A stretch of 64,000 nt of DNA from Portulaca oleracea (lineage: Eukaryota; Streptophyta; Magnoliopsida; Caryophyllales; Portulacaceae). Every line of letters begins with the position of its first letter. Position 1 is the stretch's first letter. Position numbers and translations under genes: made by a program. The stretch lies in assembly GCA_029582165.1 (NCBI GenBank), contig CM055884.1, forward strand, positions 14,419,537-14,483,536, given 5' to 3'. This document shows, piece after piece, positions 48,443 through 60,300 of the stretch. The notes beneath the pieces are model-generated. The model saw nothing but the letters and a program-made list of their open reading frames with translations, made no database searches and was not told the origin of the DNA.

Positions 48443-48898
48443 ATATGTTATAATGAGAAGGGCCTTATTGTGAGAAGAGAAGAAGGATGAATCCTAGCCA
48501 TCCATTCACAAATCAAGGGTGAGGTTAACTATTTCTTTTACCTTTATTTCTTATTTCTAATGTTAAAAGGTGATTGGTTGAAAATGTTTATTATTATTAT
48601 TTATTTTTTTTGCTGCATCACGTGAGAGGGGAAGAGGAAGAGACTCTCTGTGTTGGAACCAACTGCATGCTTGATGCAGGGGAATTGCAATTTTCAGTTT
48701 CCAACACACACAATCATAGAGAGAATTTTGAAAATCCTCAGCGCGTTCAGCAACCACCACGAGGCGATTTTCTCCGGCTATTTCTTCTGAGCAGCAAACG
48801 TCGGGTTTCCGGCGAGTCTTCTGAGAAGGCGCAACTGAAGCAGCAGTAACAACGACGACGACTTTACCCGGATACGGTGACGCGCAGGCGACTTCTCT
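48440..48898. repeat. Left terminal inverted repeat of the Mutator-like element
   Basis: It matches the complement of 54654-55124 nearly throughout, including CTGCATCACGTGAGAGGGGA, CCTCAGCGCGTTCAGC and GACGCGCAGGCGACTTCT. The right copy has an extra block of about 19 bp (GTTTTGTTCCGGCGG). Confidence 0.92.
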
Positions 48899-49035
48899 AT
48901 TTTCAATTCTCCATAATTCTCCTAAATATCAAAGAGCAGAAACCCTAAATTTTTGGTTTTGCAGTTCTCTTCAGTTCTTCTTTTCTGCTGAACAAGTGCA
49001 AGATATTCGCCCAACGAATACAAATCAGAAGGGGG

Positions 49036-50837
49036 ATGGCTTCTGATGGAGAGATGGAATTAATTGTGGAGATCGGGGGAGAAGGAATGAGGTAATTTGA
49101 ACGTTTTGTTGATAGTTTTGTTGGTAGTTTTATGTGATTTTAATTTACAAACAGTTTTGATGATAGTTTTATGTGATTTCAATTAACAACTACACTAATT
49201 TTGGATTTTTTTTATGGGAGTGTTGATGGTAATCAGTTCAATAACCCCAGATTGGTTGATGTTGTTCATCCCCAGTTTGAGTACATGATTTATGTTGATA
49301 ATATTGTGGTAAAATGATTTGGTGATTAATTTTTTAAGTAGAATGGTCAATTATGATGATGAGGGGGTTGATGATCATTTTGATACATCTGAATGATCGT
49401 TTGATATAAATTTGATGTTCATTTTAAGAATGTATTGATGCTCATTTTGAAGATACTCAAATCTCAGTTTTCTAAAAAGAATGAGCATTTGATTAGTTTT
49501 ACATTGATGATCATTTTGATAGATCTCATTGATCGTTTTAAAAAAGTATATTGTGGTTAAATGGTTTGGTGATTGATTTTTCAAGTCGAATGGTCAATTA
49601 TGATGATGAGGGGATTGATGATCATTTTGATACATCTGAATGATCGTTTGATATAAATTTGATGTTCATTTTAAGAATGCATTGATGCTCATTTTGAAGA
49701 TACTCAAATCTCAGTTTTCTAAAAAGAATGAGCATTTGATTAGTTTTACATTGATGATCATTTTGATATATCTCAATGATCATTTTAAAAAGGTATATTG
49801 TGGTTAAATGGTTTGGTGATTGATTTTTGAAGTTGAATGATCAATTATGATGATAAGGGGATTGAAGATCATATTGATACATCTGAATGATCGTTTAAAT
49901 CGCAGTATGTATGTAGTTTTGATATATACTTGATGATCATTCAATTGTTGTCCACGGGTCATTGATGCTCATGCACATACTATTTTGATACATCTGAATG
50001 ATCGTTTGATATAAATTTGATGTTCATTTTAAGAATAAATTGATGATCATTATGATACATCTGAATGAGTGTTACAAATCGCAGCATGTATGTAGTTTTG
50101 ATATATACTTGATGATCATTCAATTGTTGTCCACGGGTCATTTATGCTCATGCACATACTATTTTGATACAAATTTGATTTTCATTTTCAGAATATATTG
50201 ATGCTCATTTGGAAGATACTCAAATCTAATTTTTCATAAAAGAATGAGCATTGGTTTAGTTTTATATTGATGCTCACTTGGCATATGTGTTGTATTGATA
50301 TAGACTTGATGAACATTCTCAGTATATATTGTTGTCAGCTGGTCATTCCATAATTAATTGTTGTTCGTTGCTGTCCCCCACATTCATTTGACGATCATTC
50401 CTATAATACGTGGTAGTGATTGATAACCTGTTTGTGTGTGCAGTACTGCCGTCGATGCGCTGCAAGTGGGGACAGAGCAAATAGTGCGCCCACCGCCAGT
50501 GCTACTAAGCTATCAAATGAACGACCACGACGAATATGTGCCTTATTGTGCTGTTGAATCGTGGGTTCCAAGAAAAGAGATGACATTTGATAGCATTGAA
50601 GAGGGTAAGAAGTTCTATGAACGATACGCGGTTAGCGTTGGCTTCAGTGTTCGTAGCTACAGTCACCCAAGAGAAAGCAATGGCAATGAATGGAAAGTGT
50701 TTGTCTGTTCGAAACAAGGGTGGAAGCCCGGGAAAAAAATGACATTAACAATATATGAAGGGGGGAGCATTGGGTTTACATCTGCTACTCATCACATACC
50801 TTTTGATGTTCATTTTCCAACTTTGGATACAGATTGA
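49036..50837 (+). pseudogene. FAR1-domain gene remnant of the Mutator-like element (two exons visible)
   Basis: Exon 1 starts at the ATG at 49036 (MASDGEMELIVEIGGEGM) and ends at a GT donor (GAG|GTAATT, 49091/49092). Exon 2 follows an acceptor TGTGTGTGCAG (to 50443). The joint keeps the frame. Exon 2 reads on through YVPYCAVESWVPRKEMTFD, then the FAR1 core FDSIEEGKKFYERYAVSVGF, SVRSYSHPRES and FVCSKQGWKPGKK. The FAR1 domain is a WRKY/GCM1-like zinc DNA-binding domain of FHY3/FAR1 proteins and MULE transposases. The downstream half of the domain and the MULE transposase core are absent and the frame stops near 50837. The 1352-bp intron is made of TGATGATCAT-type repeats. Confidence 0.75.
49335..50420 (+). 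repeat. Dispersed and tandem TGATGATCATTT-type repeats, left half
   Basis: Dozens of TGATGATCATTTTGA, TGATGTTCATTT and TGATGCTCATTT phrases. A larger tandem unit of about 246 bp starts at 49336, 49583 and 49829 (each with GGTCAATTATGATGATGAGG or a variant). Most of it lies in the intron of the FAR1-type gene. Confidence 0.9.
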
Positions 50838-51950
50838 TTTTCATTTTCCAGATACAATGTTTTCCAAATACAATGTTTTGGATACAGATTGATTTTACAG
50901 ATATGTTGATGATCATTGGCAAAATGATTATTGTGTACTACCCAATATGAGTCCAATTCATCACTACACATGAATGTTGATGTTCATTTCATAGATTTCA
51001 TGTTCATTGCATACCTTTGATGATCTTTTTCAATGTAACTGTATGATGTAACCTTGGTATTCATTATGTGAATACATATGTTCAATACAGGTTGATGTTC
51101 ATTTTCCATACCACTGATGATCATTTTCAGAACTTTATTGATCATTTTCAAAACTATGATGATCATGCTTTGAATACATGATTCAATGTAAATGATTGAT
51201 GTTCATTTATATAAACCTTGATGATCATTTCCGGAAACCTTGATGATCATGTCCATGTTCTCATCCATATAAATCTTGATGATCATTTCCAGAAACGTTG
51301 ATGATCATTTTATTATAATTAGCATGATGAGCATCAAATCACACAGGCATAAATGGCGGTTCTATATACAAATTGATGTTCATTTATGAAACATTGATGA
51401 TCATTATCGGAAGACATACTTAAATACAGATTTGATGCTATGTGTAATTTTTATAATCGAACTTCAGTGTTTATTGCATAACTTTGTTTATCTTTTTCAA
51501 TGTAACTGTATGATGTAACCTTGGTACTCATTATATGAATAAATATGTTCAATACAGGGTGATGTTCATTTTCCATACCACTGATGATCATTTTCAGAAC
51601 ATTGTTGATCATTTTCAAAACTACTTGATTTTCATTTTAAAAACTTTTGATGATCATGCTTTGGATACATTATTCAATGTAACTGATTGATGTTCATTTA
51701 TATAAACCCTGATGTTCAGTTCCATAAACCTTGATGCTCATCTATATCAGATTCATGTTCACTTTTAACATTCAATACAAAGCACCAACTAAGGTGCGAT
51801 CATTATTTCATTTCAGTCCAAACTGATGTTCCCCATACGTTTGATGATCATTTGTAAGATAGTTAATGTTCATTGTTCATCAGAAACACTTGCATTGTGT
51901 TGTTCATTGTGTTCATTGTCAGACACGTTGATGATCATTTTCTGAAACCT
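50838..51950 (+). repeat. TGATGATCATTT-type repeats, central part
   Basis: The same phrases continue (TTGATGATCATTTTCA, TTGATGTTCATTT). The block CTGTATGATGTAACCTTGGT occurs at about 51039 and 51505. No coding sequence is recognised. Confidence 0.85.
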
Positions 51951-52785
51951 TGATGATCATTTCCCATAAGTTAAATGTTTAATACAAAATGGGTGAAGTT
52001 CAACTGTACCCCCGTGCATACTAATGATGAGCATCAAATCACACAAGCAAAAAATGGTCGAACCATCTCATTGATATCTGGATCATTCATCCGTGGATCC
52101 AGGCTTCCTTTGCCAAAGGCCTTTCTGGTTACCTCCTCTGATATCCTATCCTTCAAAATCGTCTTTGTCCACGCACACATCGTGGGGAACTGTCTACGTT
52201 CCGGGCGAGAGGTGCACACGATTCTATCGAAGTACAACATCTAACAGAAAGACAATGAACATTAGAGTCAATACAAACGAATATCCAGTACACATGAAAT
52301 GGTCATCAGACTGTTGGCACATGATCATCACATTAATGATAATGAACGCAAAAGTCAATATAAATGAGCACCCAGTACAAATGAAATAATCATTAGCATG
52401 TTGGTAGATGATTATCAGAATGATATATAAATTAGCATACAATGGATATATAAATGAACACCAGTATAGATAACATGATCATCTGACTGTCGGCACATGA
52501 TCATCACACTAATGAGAATGGACATCAAAGTCAATATAAACAAGCACCCAGTGCACATGAAATGATCATCAACATGTTGGCAGATGATTATCAGAAAGAT
52601 ATATAACTTAGCATAAAATGGATATATAAATAAACACCAGTACTAATAACATGATCATCTGGTTGTTTGCACATGATCATCACACTAATGAGAATGACAC
52701 ATCAATGTCAATACAAATGAACACATAATACTTGTGAAATGATTATCAGCCTGTCGGCAGATGATCATCAGAATGATATAGTAAT
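51951..52785. repeat. 831-bp tandem duplication within the Mutator-like element, unit 1
   Basis: CATTTCCCATAAGTTAAATG near 51957 starts a block that recurs about 831 bp later (near 52788). The unit contains one exon of the minus-strand gene plus AATGATCATCA-type repeats. Confidence 0.85.
52034..52240 (-). pseudogene. Duplicated exon of the Mutator-like element's minus-strand gene (downstream copy)
   Basis: It encodes MLYFDRIVCTSRPERRQFP and then a WT-x-TILKDRISEEV-x-FGKG stretch. It is about 90% identical to the exon at 52865-53071. The frame is open in both copies, so both could be spliced, or one is a by-product of the 831-bp duplication. Confidence 0.65.
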
Positions 52786-53620
52786 TATCATTTCCCAGAA
52801 GATAAATGTTTAATACAAAATTGGTGAAGTTCAGATGTACCCCCGTGTATGCTAATGATAAGCATCAAATCACCCAAGCAAAAAATGGTTGAACCATCTC
52901 ATCAATATCTAAATCATTCAGCCGTGGATCCAAGCTTCCTTTGCCAAAGGCCTTTTTGGTTACCTCCTCTGATATCCTATCCTTCAAAATCGTCTCTGTC
53001 CAGGCACACATCGTGGGGAACTGTCTACGTTCCTGGCGAGAGGTGTACACGATTCTATCGAAATACAACATCTAACAGAAAGACAATGAACATCAGAGTC
53101 AATACAAACGAGCATGCAATACACATGAAATGTTCATCAGACTGTTGGCACATGATCATCACACTAATGATAATGAACGCAAAAGTCAATACAAATGAGC
53201 ACCCAGTACAAATGAAATGATCATCAGCATGTTGGTAGATGATTATCATAATGATATATAAATTAGCATACAATGGATATATAAATGAACACCAGTACAG
53301 ATAACATTATCATCTAATTGTTGGCACATGATGATCACACTAATGAGAATGGACATCAAAGTCAATATAAATGAGCACCCAGTACACATGAAATGATCAT
53401 CAGCATGTTGGCAGATGACTATCAGAAAGATATATAAATTAGCATAAAATGGACCAGTACAAATAACATGATCATCTGACTGTTTGCACATGATCATCGC
53501 ACTAATGAGAATGACACATCAATGTCAATACAAATGAACACTCAATACATGTGAAATGATTATCATCCTGTTGGTAGATGATCATCAGAATGATATAGTA
53601 ATTAGCATAAAAGACTACGA
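52786..53620. repeat. 831-bp tandem duplication within the Mutator-like element, unit 2
   Basis: Second copy of the 51951-52785 unit with about 5-8% differences by eye. From 53100 on, AATGATCATCA and GGCACATGATCATCA phrases are dense (the complement orientation of the left half). Confidence 0.85.
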
Positions 53621-54502
53621 ATAGCAAATTGGGGTGGAATATCTAGCATGATCATCAGTCTGTTGGCAGAAGATCATCATATTAGTAAAAGACTACAGAA
53701 AGGTTGGGCGAGAGGTGCCCTCGATTCTATCGAAGTACAACATCTAGCAAAAGGACAATGAACATCAAAGTCAATATAAATGATCATCACAGTAATCAGG
53801 ATGAACACCAAAGTCAATACAACATCTAGCAATAAGGACAATAAACATCAAAGTCAATACAAATGAGCACTTAGTGCACATGAAATGATCATCAACATGT
53901 TGGCAGATGATTATCATAATGATATAGAAATTAGCATAAAATGGATATATAAAATGAACGACCAACACAGATAACATGATCATCAGACTGGTAGCAGATG
54001 ATCATCCTACTAATGAGAATGAACACCAAAGTCAATACAAATGAACATCCAGTACATATGAAATGATCATCAGACTGTTTGCATAATGAAATTTACATAT
54101 AAGACTATAATTAACTTATGAACCAAAAGTGAATGAACAACACGTACCATCAGAAATATAATCGGGCCCTCGAAAAACACTTGGGTGCGTTTGCCAAACC
54201 ACTTTTTGTGTGCATCGACCAGTCGGTCCAATGTATACGTACACCAGTCGGTCCACATTTTGTGTGCCCTCTTCGTCAACCCCAACACCGCCGGATGGTG
54301 TTGGTTCACTTCCCTCTTGTTCAATTGTCACCCGTTCCCTACAGCCCACAAATGCAAAGCAGGGTGCATCAATATTCACCGGGTAAACATCCAAATCACA
54401 CAAACATGAAGAACAGTCGTTATTTGCTGCAATATATACACTAACTTACATCCCCTTATTACTTTCTTCAACTTGTGCTTCAGACACACCTTTGGACTCC
54501 AT
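52865..54502 (-). pseudogene. Minus-strand gene remnant resembling the N-terminal region of plant Ulp1-type/MULE-borne proteins
   Basis: Exon 1: ATG at 54502 (MESKGVSEAQVEE) to a donor GTAAGT (54450/54449). Exon 2: acceptor before 54338, with the frame holding WCTYTLDRLVDAHKKWFGKR and FFEGPIIFLM, to a donor GTACGT at 54148/54147. Exon 3: after acceptor TTCTGTTAG, 53071-52865, MLYFDRIVYTSRQERRQFP. The exon 2/3 joint gives FLM-MLYFDR in frame. Exon 1 to exon 2 is one base out of phase, so there is a frameshift or another splice site. The pattern LYFDR...FP...WT...FG-G is one I recall from proteins with a C-terminal Ulp1 protease in plants, some carried by MULEs. No Ulp1 catalytic domain is seen here. 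Confidence 0.55.
53080..54110 (-). repeat. TGATGATCATTT-type repeats, right half (complement orientation)
   Basis: AAATGATCATCAG, GGCAGATGATTATCA and GAGCACCCAGTAC phrases recur about every 190-200 bp. In the minus-strand sense they are the same TGATGATCATTT motif as in the left half, so the element is symmetrical in its repeats as well as in its ends. Confidence 0.88.
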
Positions 54503-54653
54503 CACCAATTCTTCAACTCCCCTTGTTACTCTGCCTATAAAACACCAACAATTGTTACAATGAACATCAAAAACCCAAACGCATACAACAAATTTTGAAA
54601 AAACAAAATAAAAACAAAAAACGCCGAAGCAAAAACCCTAGAAATCGCCGCCG

Positions 54654-55122
54654 GAGAAGTCGCCTGCGCGTCATCGTATCCGGGTAAACTTGCTGACGTC
54701 GTTATTGCTGCTTCAGTCCCGCCGGAACAAAACACCCCTTCTCACAAGACTCGCCGAAAACCCGACGTTTGCTGCTCAGAAGAAATCGCCGGAGAAAATC
54801 GCTTCGTGGTGGTTGCTGAACGCGCTGAGGATTTTCAAAATTCTCTCACAATGATTGTGTGTGTTGGAAACTGAAAATTGCAATTGCCCTGCATCAAGCA
54901 TGTAGTTGGTTTCAACACAGAGAGTCTCTTCCTCTTCCCCTCTCACGTGATGCAGCAAAAAACAAAACAATAATAAACATTTTCTACCAATCACCTTTTA
55001 ACATCAGAAATAAGAAATAAAGGTAAAAGAAATATTTAACCTCACCCTTGATTTGTGAATGGATGGCTAGGATTCATCCTTCTTCTCTTATCACAATAAG
55101 GCCCTTCTCATTATATCATATC

Positions 55123-55124
<2 letters not shown>
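54654..55124. repeat. Right terminal inverted repeat of the Mutator-like element
   Basis: Reverse complement of 48440-48898, ending CATATCCC at 55124 before the TA tract. Confidence 0.92.

Positions 55125-55191
<67 letters not shown>
55125..55191. repeat. (AT)n microsatellite, right border of the 6.7-kb element
   Basis: About 33 AT units directly after the right terminal repeat. Confidence 0.96.
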
Positions 55192-55193
<2 letters not shown>

Positions 55194-55441
55194 AGGATCC
55201 ATCAAACTCCTGCGGTTATTTGGGAATGGAGAAACTACAGTAAACAGAAGAATACGAGTGCTGAAGAAGCTATCAAGAGGATCCATCAAACTCTTATTAA
55301 TAGAGTCTTATTTCTCTCTAAAAAGGGCAAAAAATTTAGGGGTTGTATTGATGTGTTACTTCAGTAGTTTCGTCTGTCTCTGGTTTCATCTCTTTATACT
55401 GGCTAGCCTTGTTTTGGGCTTTTAATGGATTAATTTTCTGC

Positions 55442-55445
<4 letters not shown>
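55192..55445 (+). mobile_element. Possible LINE 3'-end remnant
   Basis: A frame reading through WEWRNYSKQKN and LINRVLFLSKKGK resembles the C-terminal end of plant LINE ORF2. It is followed by a T-rich tail and a (TA)n run. GAGGATCCATCAAACTC occurs twice (55194, 55275). Weak evidence. Confidence 0.3.
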
Positions 55446-55490
<45 letters not shown>

Positions 55491-55516
55491 GATATATATA
55501 TATATATATATATATA
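55446..55516. repeat. (TA)n microsatellite
   Basis: A TA run with two single-base interruptions. Confidence 0.95.
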
Positions 55517-55920
55517 AAAGAGGTATTTGTTTTGGTCCAATTGTTTTGTTGTCTTTAAGTGGAAATGCATATGTCAGTTATTTAATAACATTGACTATAT
55601 AAATTGATTAAGTACGCTAATTAATTAAGATCGATTTTTGAAGAATTTTGTAATCTATATACTAAGAAAAAAAAAATAACTATGTGAGCATTAAATAATT
55701 AATCATATGATATTATAAAAATGTTTTGAAGTGAAATTAACTCATGTCAAAATATACTAAACTAAAATTTAATCTACATACAATCTTTCCCCGTTTCTCT
55801 CTAGGGCGAACTTTTCTATATGCCGCTAGGGTTAGGGTGGAAGACTTTCATCTCATGTTGATCACCAACAGTGAGTGTCTCATAGAATCCGATAGTGTGA
55901 TTCTCATTCATATATCCAAC

Positions 55921-57135
55921 ATGGATTCACCATTGTTGAATCGGTGGAACGAACTTAAACTGACAGAAGATGAAGAGAAGATTATCGATTGCTCTAATAC
56001 AGGGGCCGAGAATTTTACGTCAAAGGCGACCATGGCTTTAATAGGCAAGGTCTTGACTTCAAAACCCTACCGAATCTCTGGTCTTTTTACGTTTTTACAT
56101 CATGCATCGAAAGTGAAAAAGAATTTTGAGATTAGAGAGTTAGGGGAGAGACTATTCGTGTTCCAGTTCTTCTCAAAAGAAGACAAACAACGAGTGCAAA
56201 CTAGGGGACCTTTGATTTCCGATAAGCAAGTAATCCTTTTAGAGGAAATTCTAGAGAGCCTATGTCCTTCGGAGGTGTCTTTCAAAAATGTTTTGGTCTT
56301 GGTGAGGGGCTATGAGATTCCTTTCGAGAAGGTGTCCAAGGAAACGGCGGCTGCATTAGGGAAGGTGTTTGGAGGGATGCTAGAGTACCGAGAGGACGAT
56401 GAACTGGAGTGGAGCAGATATGTAGCATTCCGAGTCAGGGTTAACATAGATGAGCCATTGCCACGGGGCACAATAGTAAACTATGGAGAAGCGGGTGCAA
56501 AGTGGACACCTTTCAAGTATGAAAAACATCCAAATTTTTGCTATAGGTGTGGAAGGTTGGGACACGTGGAAGAGGACTGTGACGAGCATGATGGAGGGGA
56601 CATGAAAGGGCAATATGGAGACTAGCTGCGAGCGTTACCAATCAAACATTATCGAATACAGGGGCAAGGACAATCAGGGAAGGATGACAAGATAGAGAAA
56701 GGAGAGGATAGGGAAGGAGAGCAGAAAGAGAAACAAAGTGTGCTGACTTTAGAAGGAAAATAGCCTTCGGCAAGGCGTTCCCTAAAATATATTCCTATGG
56801 AAGCAAACTCAAACAAGGAATCCCAATCATCTAAATCACGGGTTGAGGCAGATAGGGGAGATATTGAAACGACTTCAAACCCAATGACGGATAAGATGGC
56901 CAACACACTGGAAGGAATGAAGCAGAATAGTGGAGGAGAAGGAGGACAGGGAAGGAATGGCCAAGGAAATGAACAACACATAGAGAGGGGAACGTCGGAG
57001 GCACGGGACAAAGGAAAAAACATGATAGTGGTTGTAGACAGGCAAGGACAAGGGGAAATATGTAACCAAAAATCAATAAAGACAACATGGAAAAGGCTAA
57101 AGGTGGACCACAATAAGTCATTACCAATTGCGTAG
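55921..57135 (+). pseudogene. LINE ORF1: DUF4283 RNA-binding protein with CCHC zinc knuckle
   Basis: I choose the ATG at 55921 (MDSPLLNRWNELKLTEDEE) rather than the open upstream frame, because DUF4283 proteins start this way. DUF4283 spans roughly residues 15-190 (LIGKVLTSKPYRISGLF, LFVFQFFSKEDKQRV, WSRYVAFRVRVNIDEPLPRG). The knuckle is CYRCGRLGHVEEDC near residue 205. A stop at 56623-56625 ends the frame. A Gln/Gly/Lys-rich tail open from 56797 to 57135 looks like the rest of ORF1 in the same or a neighbouring frame. ORF1 coats the LINE RNA. Confidence 0.85.
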
Positions 57136-57306
57136 GTGAATCTGGGTAGTGAAGGGGGAAGAGAAAGTGAACTAAGGCTTTTGATTTGGAGGAGATGCAA
57201 TTAATGGAGATTGAAGTTAGAGAGAAGAAAGGACGTTTGCAGGATGTAGATATGGCAGAACCACAACAATCGGCGGGGGCAGACACGAGCTGGCCTTGCC
57301 GGCAAC

Positions 57307-60300
57307 AATGATTATCATAAGCTGCAACTGTCACGGGTTGGGGAGACCCGAGGCAGGTGCGTCACTCCGGAGACTAGTCCGGGAATACTCCTCAGATATT
57401 CTCTTTCTGATGGAGACGAAAAGAATGCCGCATGAAATGGAATACGTGCGGGTAAAATGTGAAATGGAAGGTTGTATGTCGGTTCCTCTTTTGAGGAGGG
57501 CTGGTGGACTAGCAATGTAATGGAAGAAGGAAGTGGAAGTATGTTTGACCTCATATACGAATCATCATATTGATGTTAGAGTGAGAAGTGAAGGGAGATA
57601 ATGGCGTGTGACTAGGTTTTATGTGGAGCGAAGCACATATTGAGAAAAATTCTTGGGAACTTCTAGACTACTTGGGTAGTCAATCTGATGAATCTTGAGT
57701 TGTCTTTGGTGATTTTAATGGAATCATTTTTCCATGTGAGAAAAAAGGAGGTCAGGAATTTGATTATGGGGTGGCATTGGACTTCTTAGCAGTCCTTGAT
57801 AGGAGAGGATTAACAGATATGGGGGCACATGGGCAGGCGTTTACCTGGAGTAACAGAAGAGAAAGTACTCAACATATTGCGGAGAGGCTAGACCGATTTC
57901 TTTGTAATGAGAGTTGGGCCTCAATCTGGCCCAATGTACAAGTCACCAATGTATATTGGGAAGGATCTGATCATATTCCCATTGTACTGGATACGGAGGG
58001 TCAAAAGCAAGGCGAGAGGAAAGGGCCAACTAGCCCCAAGAAGTTTGAGGCTTACTAAGCCAAAGAGGAGATTTTTGAAGAGGAGGTTAAGAGACAGTGG
58101 GATGGATCAGGGAGATTGCAAGGAAACATATTGGACCGCCTGAAATATTGTGGAACGGGTTTTGCACATTGGGCCAAAGGCTACTTTGGAGAGATACACC
58201 AAAAGCCTAAGGAATTAAGAGAGACATTACAAAGACTTCAATTGGAGGACTCTTCTGAACAAACCCTCAACAGAATGCGATCTTTGGAGGAAGAACTGCT
58301 TCAAGCGGATTTTCGAGTGGAGACATATTGGGCCAAACAGGCCCACCATCAGGCACTACGAGAAGGGGATCGGAACACTGCTTATTTTCATGCAAGGGTT
58401 AAGCAAAGGAGGAAGAAGAATTTGATCACTATGCTAAGAGACTCTGAGGGAGTTGAACACAGGGACATGTCGGGAATTCAGAATATAATCTTGAATTATT
58501 ACCAGATGTTGTTTAGCTCAAGCAAGCCAGACATGAATAGAGTCTTGTTCCCTGAATTACAGGGCCGAATATCGACAGACCAAAGAGCAAGACTACAACA
58601 ACCATATACCAGGGGGGAAGTGGAGTTGGCTCTAAAGCAAATGGCACCTTTGAAAGCCCCAGGACCGGATGGCTATTGTGCTCTTTTGTTCCAAAAATAT
58701 TGGCACATAGTAGGAGATGATATTAATGAGGAAGCTCTTCGCATTCTAAATGGTGGGGATATGTCAGACTGTTTAAACCATAAAGTAATATCGCTCATAC
58801 CAAAAATGAAGATTCCGGAAGAGATGAAGGATCTTATACCCATCGTGCTCTGCAACACCACATACAAACTAATATCAAAAGTTGTTTCAAACTGTCTAAA
58901 ACCCATATTAAACATCATCATCGATGATATGCAATCAGCTTTTGTTCCGGGAAGGATAATATCAGACAATACAATGATCGCATTTGAGGCTTTTCACTAT
59001 TTGAAGAAGAAAAAGGTGGGGAAGAAAGGGTGGATGGCGACATGAGTAAGGCTTATGATCGGGTGGAGTGGTGTTATTTGAGGCGAATTATGCAAGAACT
59101 GGGGTTTCCAGAAGGTACAATCTCTCTCATCATGAAATGTGTGGAAACAATTTCGCATTCTTTCAATGTCAACGGGCAACAAGTGGGGCTGGTTCGACTG
59201 AAAGAGGCATGCGACAGGGAGACCCGTCATCGCCGTACTTATTTCTGCTTATTTCTGAAGGGCTGAGTGCCTTCATCTCACAAGAGGCAAACAATGCCAC
59301 CATCCACGGTATGAAAATATGTCGGAGAGCACCTGCTATTACACATCTTCTATTTGCGGACGATAACCTTTTTTTCCTAAGGACAAATGAACAAGAAATA
59401 GGTACTCTTCGGAGTCAGCAAACCAATCTTGAGAAGTCCGAGATTTTCTTCAGTCAGAATGTGGAAGATGGTGCAAAAAGGAGGTTGCTGGAAAATTTAG
59501 GCATGCGGGAAATGGAGGATCACAGGAAATACCTTGGACAACCAATTGTGGTGGGAAGATCAAAGCAAGCAATTTTTGAAGATTTGAAGCCTAAAGTATG
59601 GACAAGACTCCAAGGTTGGAAAGAGAAGCTAGTGTCACAGGCGGGAAGGGAAATTTTAATCAAAGCAGTGGTCCAGGCGATTCCCACGTATGCTATGAGC
59701 ATCTTCAAATTACCGGAATCCTTCCATACAGAGATCAAGGGAATGATGGGGAAAAATTGGTGGAGTGGGAGTCCGGAGAAAAAAGCACTCCACTGGTTGA
59801 ATTGGGACTCCCTTTGCTTATCAAAGGATGTGGGAGGTCTGGGCTTTAGGGAGATGGAGCGCTTCAATATTGCTATGTTGGCCAGGCAAGTGTGGCGTCT
59901 CCTCACTATGCCGCATACTCTAGCTGGGCAAATCATGAAAGCCCGATATTACCCACGAGGGGATATGGGGCTAAGGAAGGATATTCTCCCAGTTTTGTTT
60001 GGCGAAGTATTATGGAATGGAGAAACTTATTACTACAGGGAGTAGGGTGGACTATTGGAGGAGGAGATCGAGTGAGCATCTGGGCGGATAAATGGGTGCA
60101 TTCGGAGTGTGGGTAGTTTGCAGGAATTGGAACGGAAGACACCAAGGATTGGAAGGTGAAGGAACTTATTTAAGAAAGAGAACTGAGACAATGGAATAGA
60201 GATTTGATTTACCAACTGTTTGAAGTAAACGTTGCAGATGCCATTATTACAATGCCACTGTCTCAGTACCAAGTAGATGACACAATCCGGTGGCTTCACA

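Larger units (their letters stand above)
48440..55124. mobile_element. Mutator-like (MuDR-like layout) element with two convergent genes, bounded by TA microsatellites
   Basis: The ends GGGATATGTTATAATGAGAA (left) and GGGATATGATATAATGAGAA (complement of the right) begin terminal inverted repeats of 459 and 471 bp that agree at about 90% or better. (TA)n tracts border both sides, hiding any 9-bp target duplication. Just inside the left repeat an intron-containing frame runs rightward and encodes a FAR1 DNA-binding domain, which is found in Mutator-derived proteins. Just inside the right repeat another intron-containing frame runs leftward. Two genes converging from the terminal repeats is the MuDR arrangement. 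The transposase catalytic core is not found, so the element is probably non-autonomous. The introns and centre consist of TGATGATCAT-type repeats. Confidence 0.85.

Noticed and set aside
52093..53220. Plus-strand frames of about 98 and 123 codons across the duplicated exon
   Set aside because: They mirror the minus-strand exon and run into repeats; the minus strand has the splice sites and family-like motifs.
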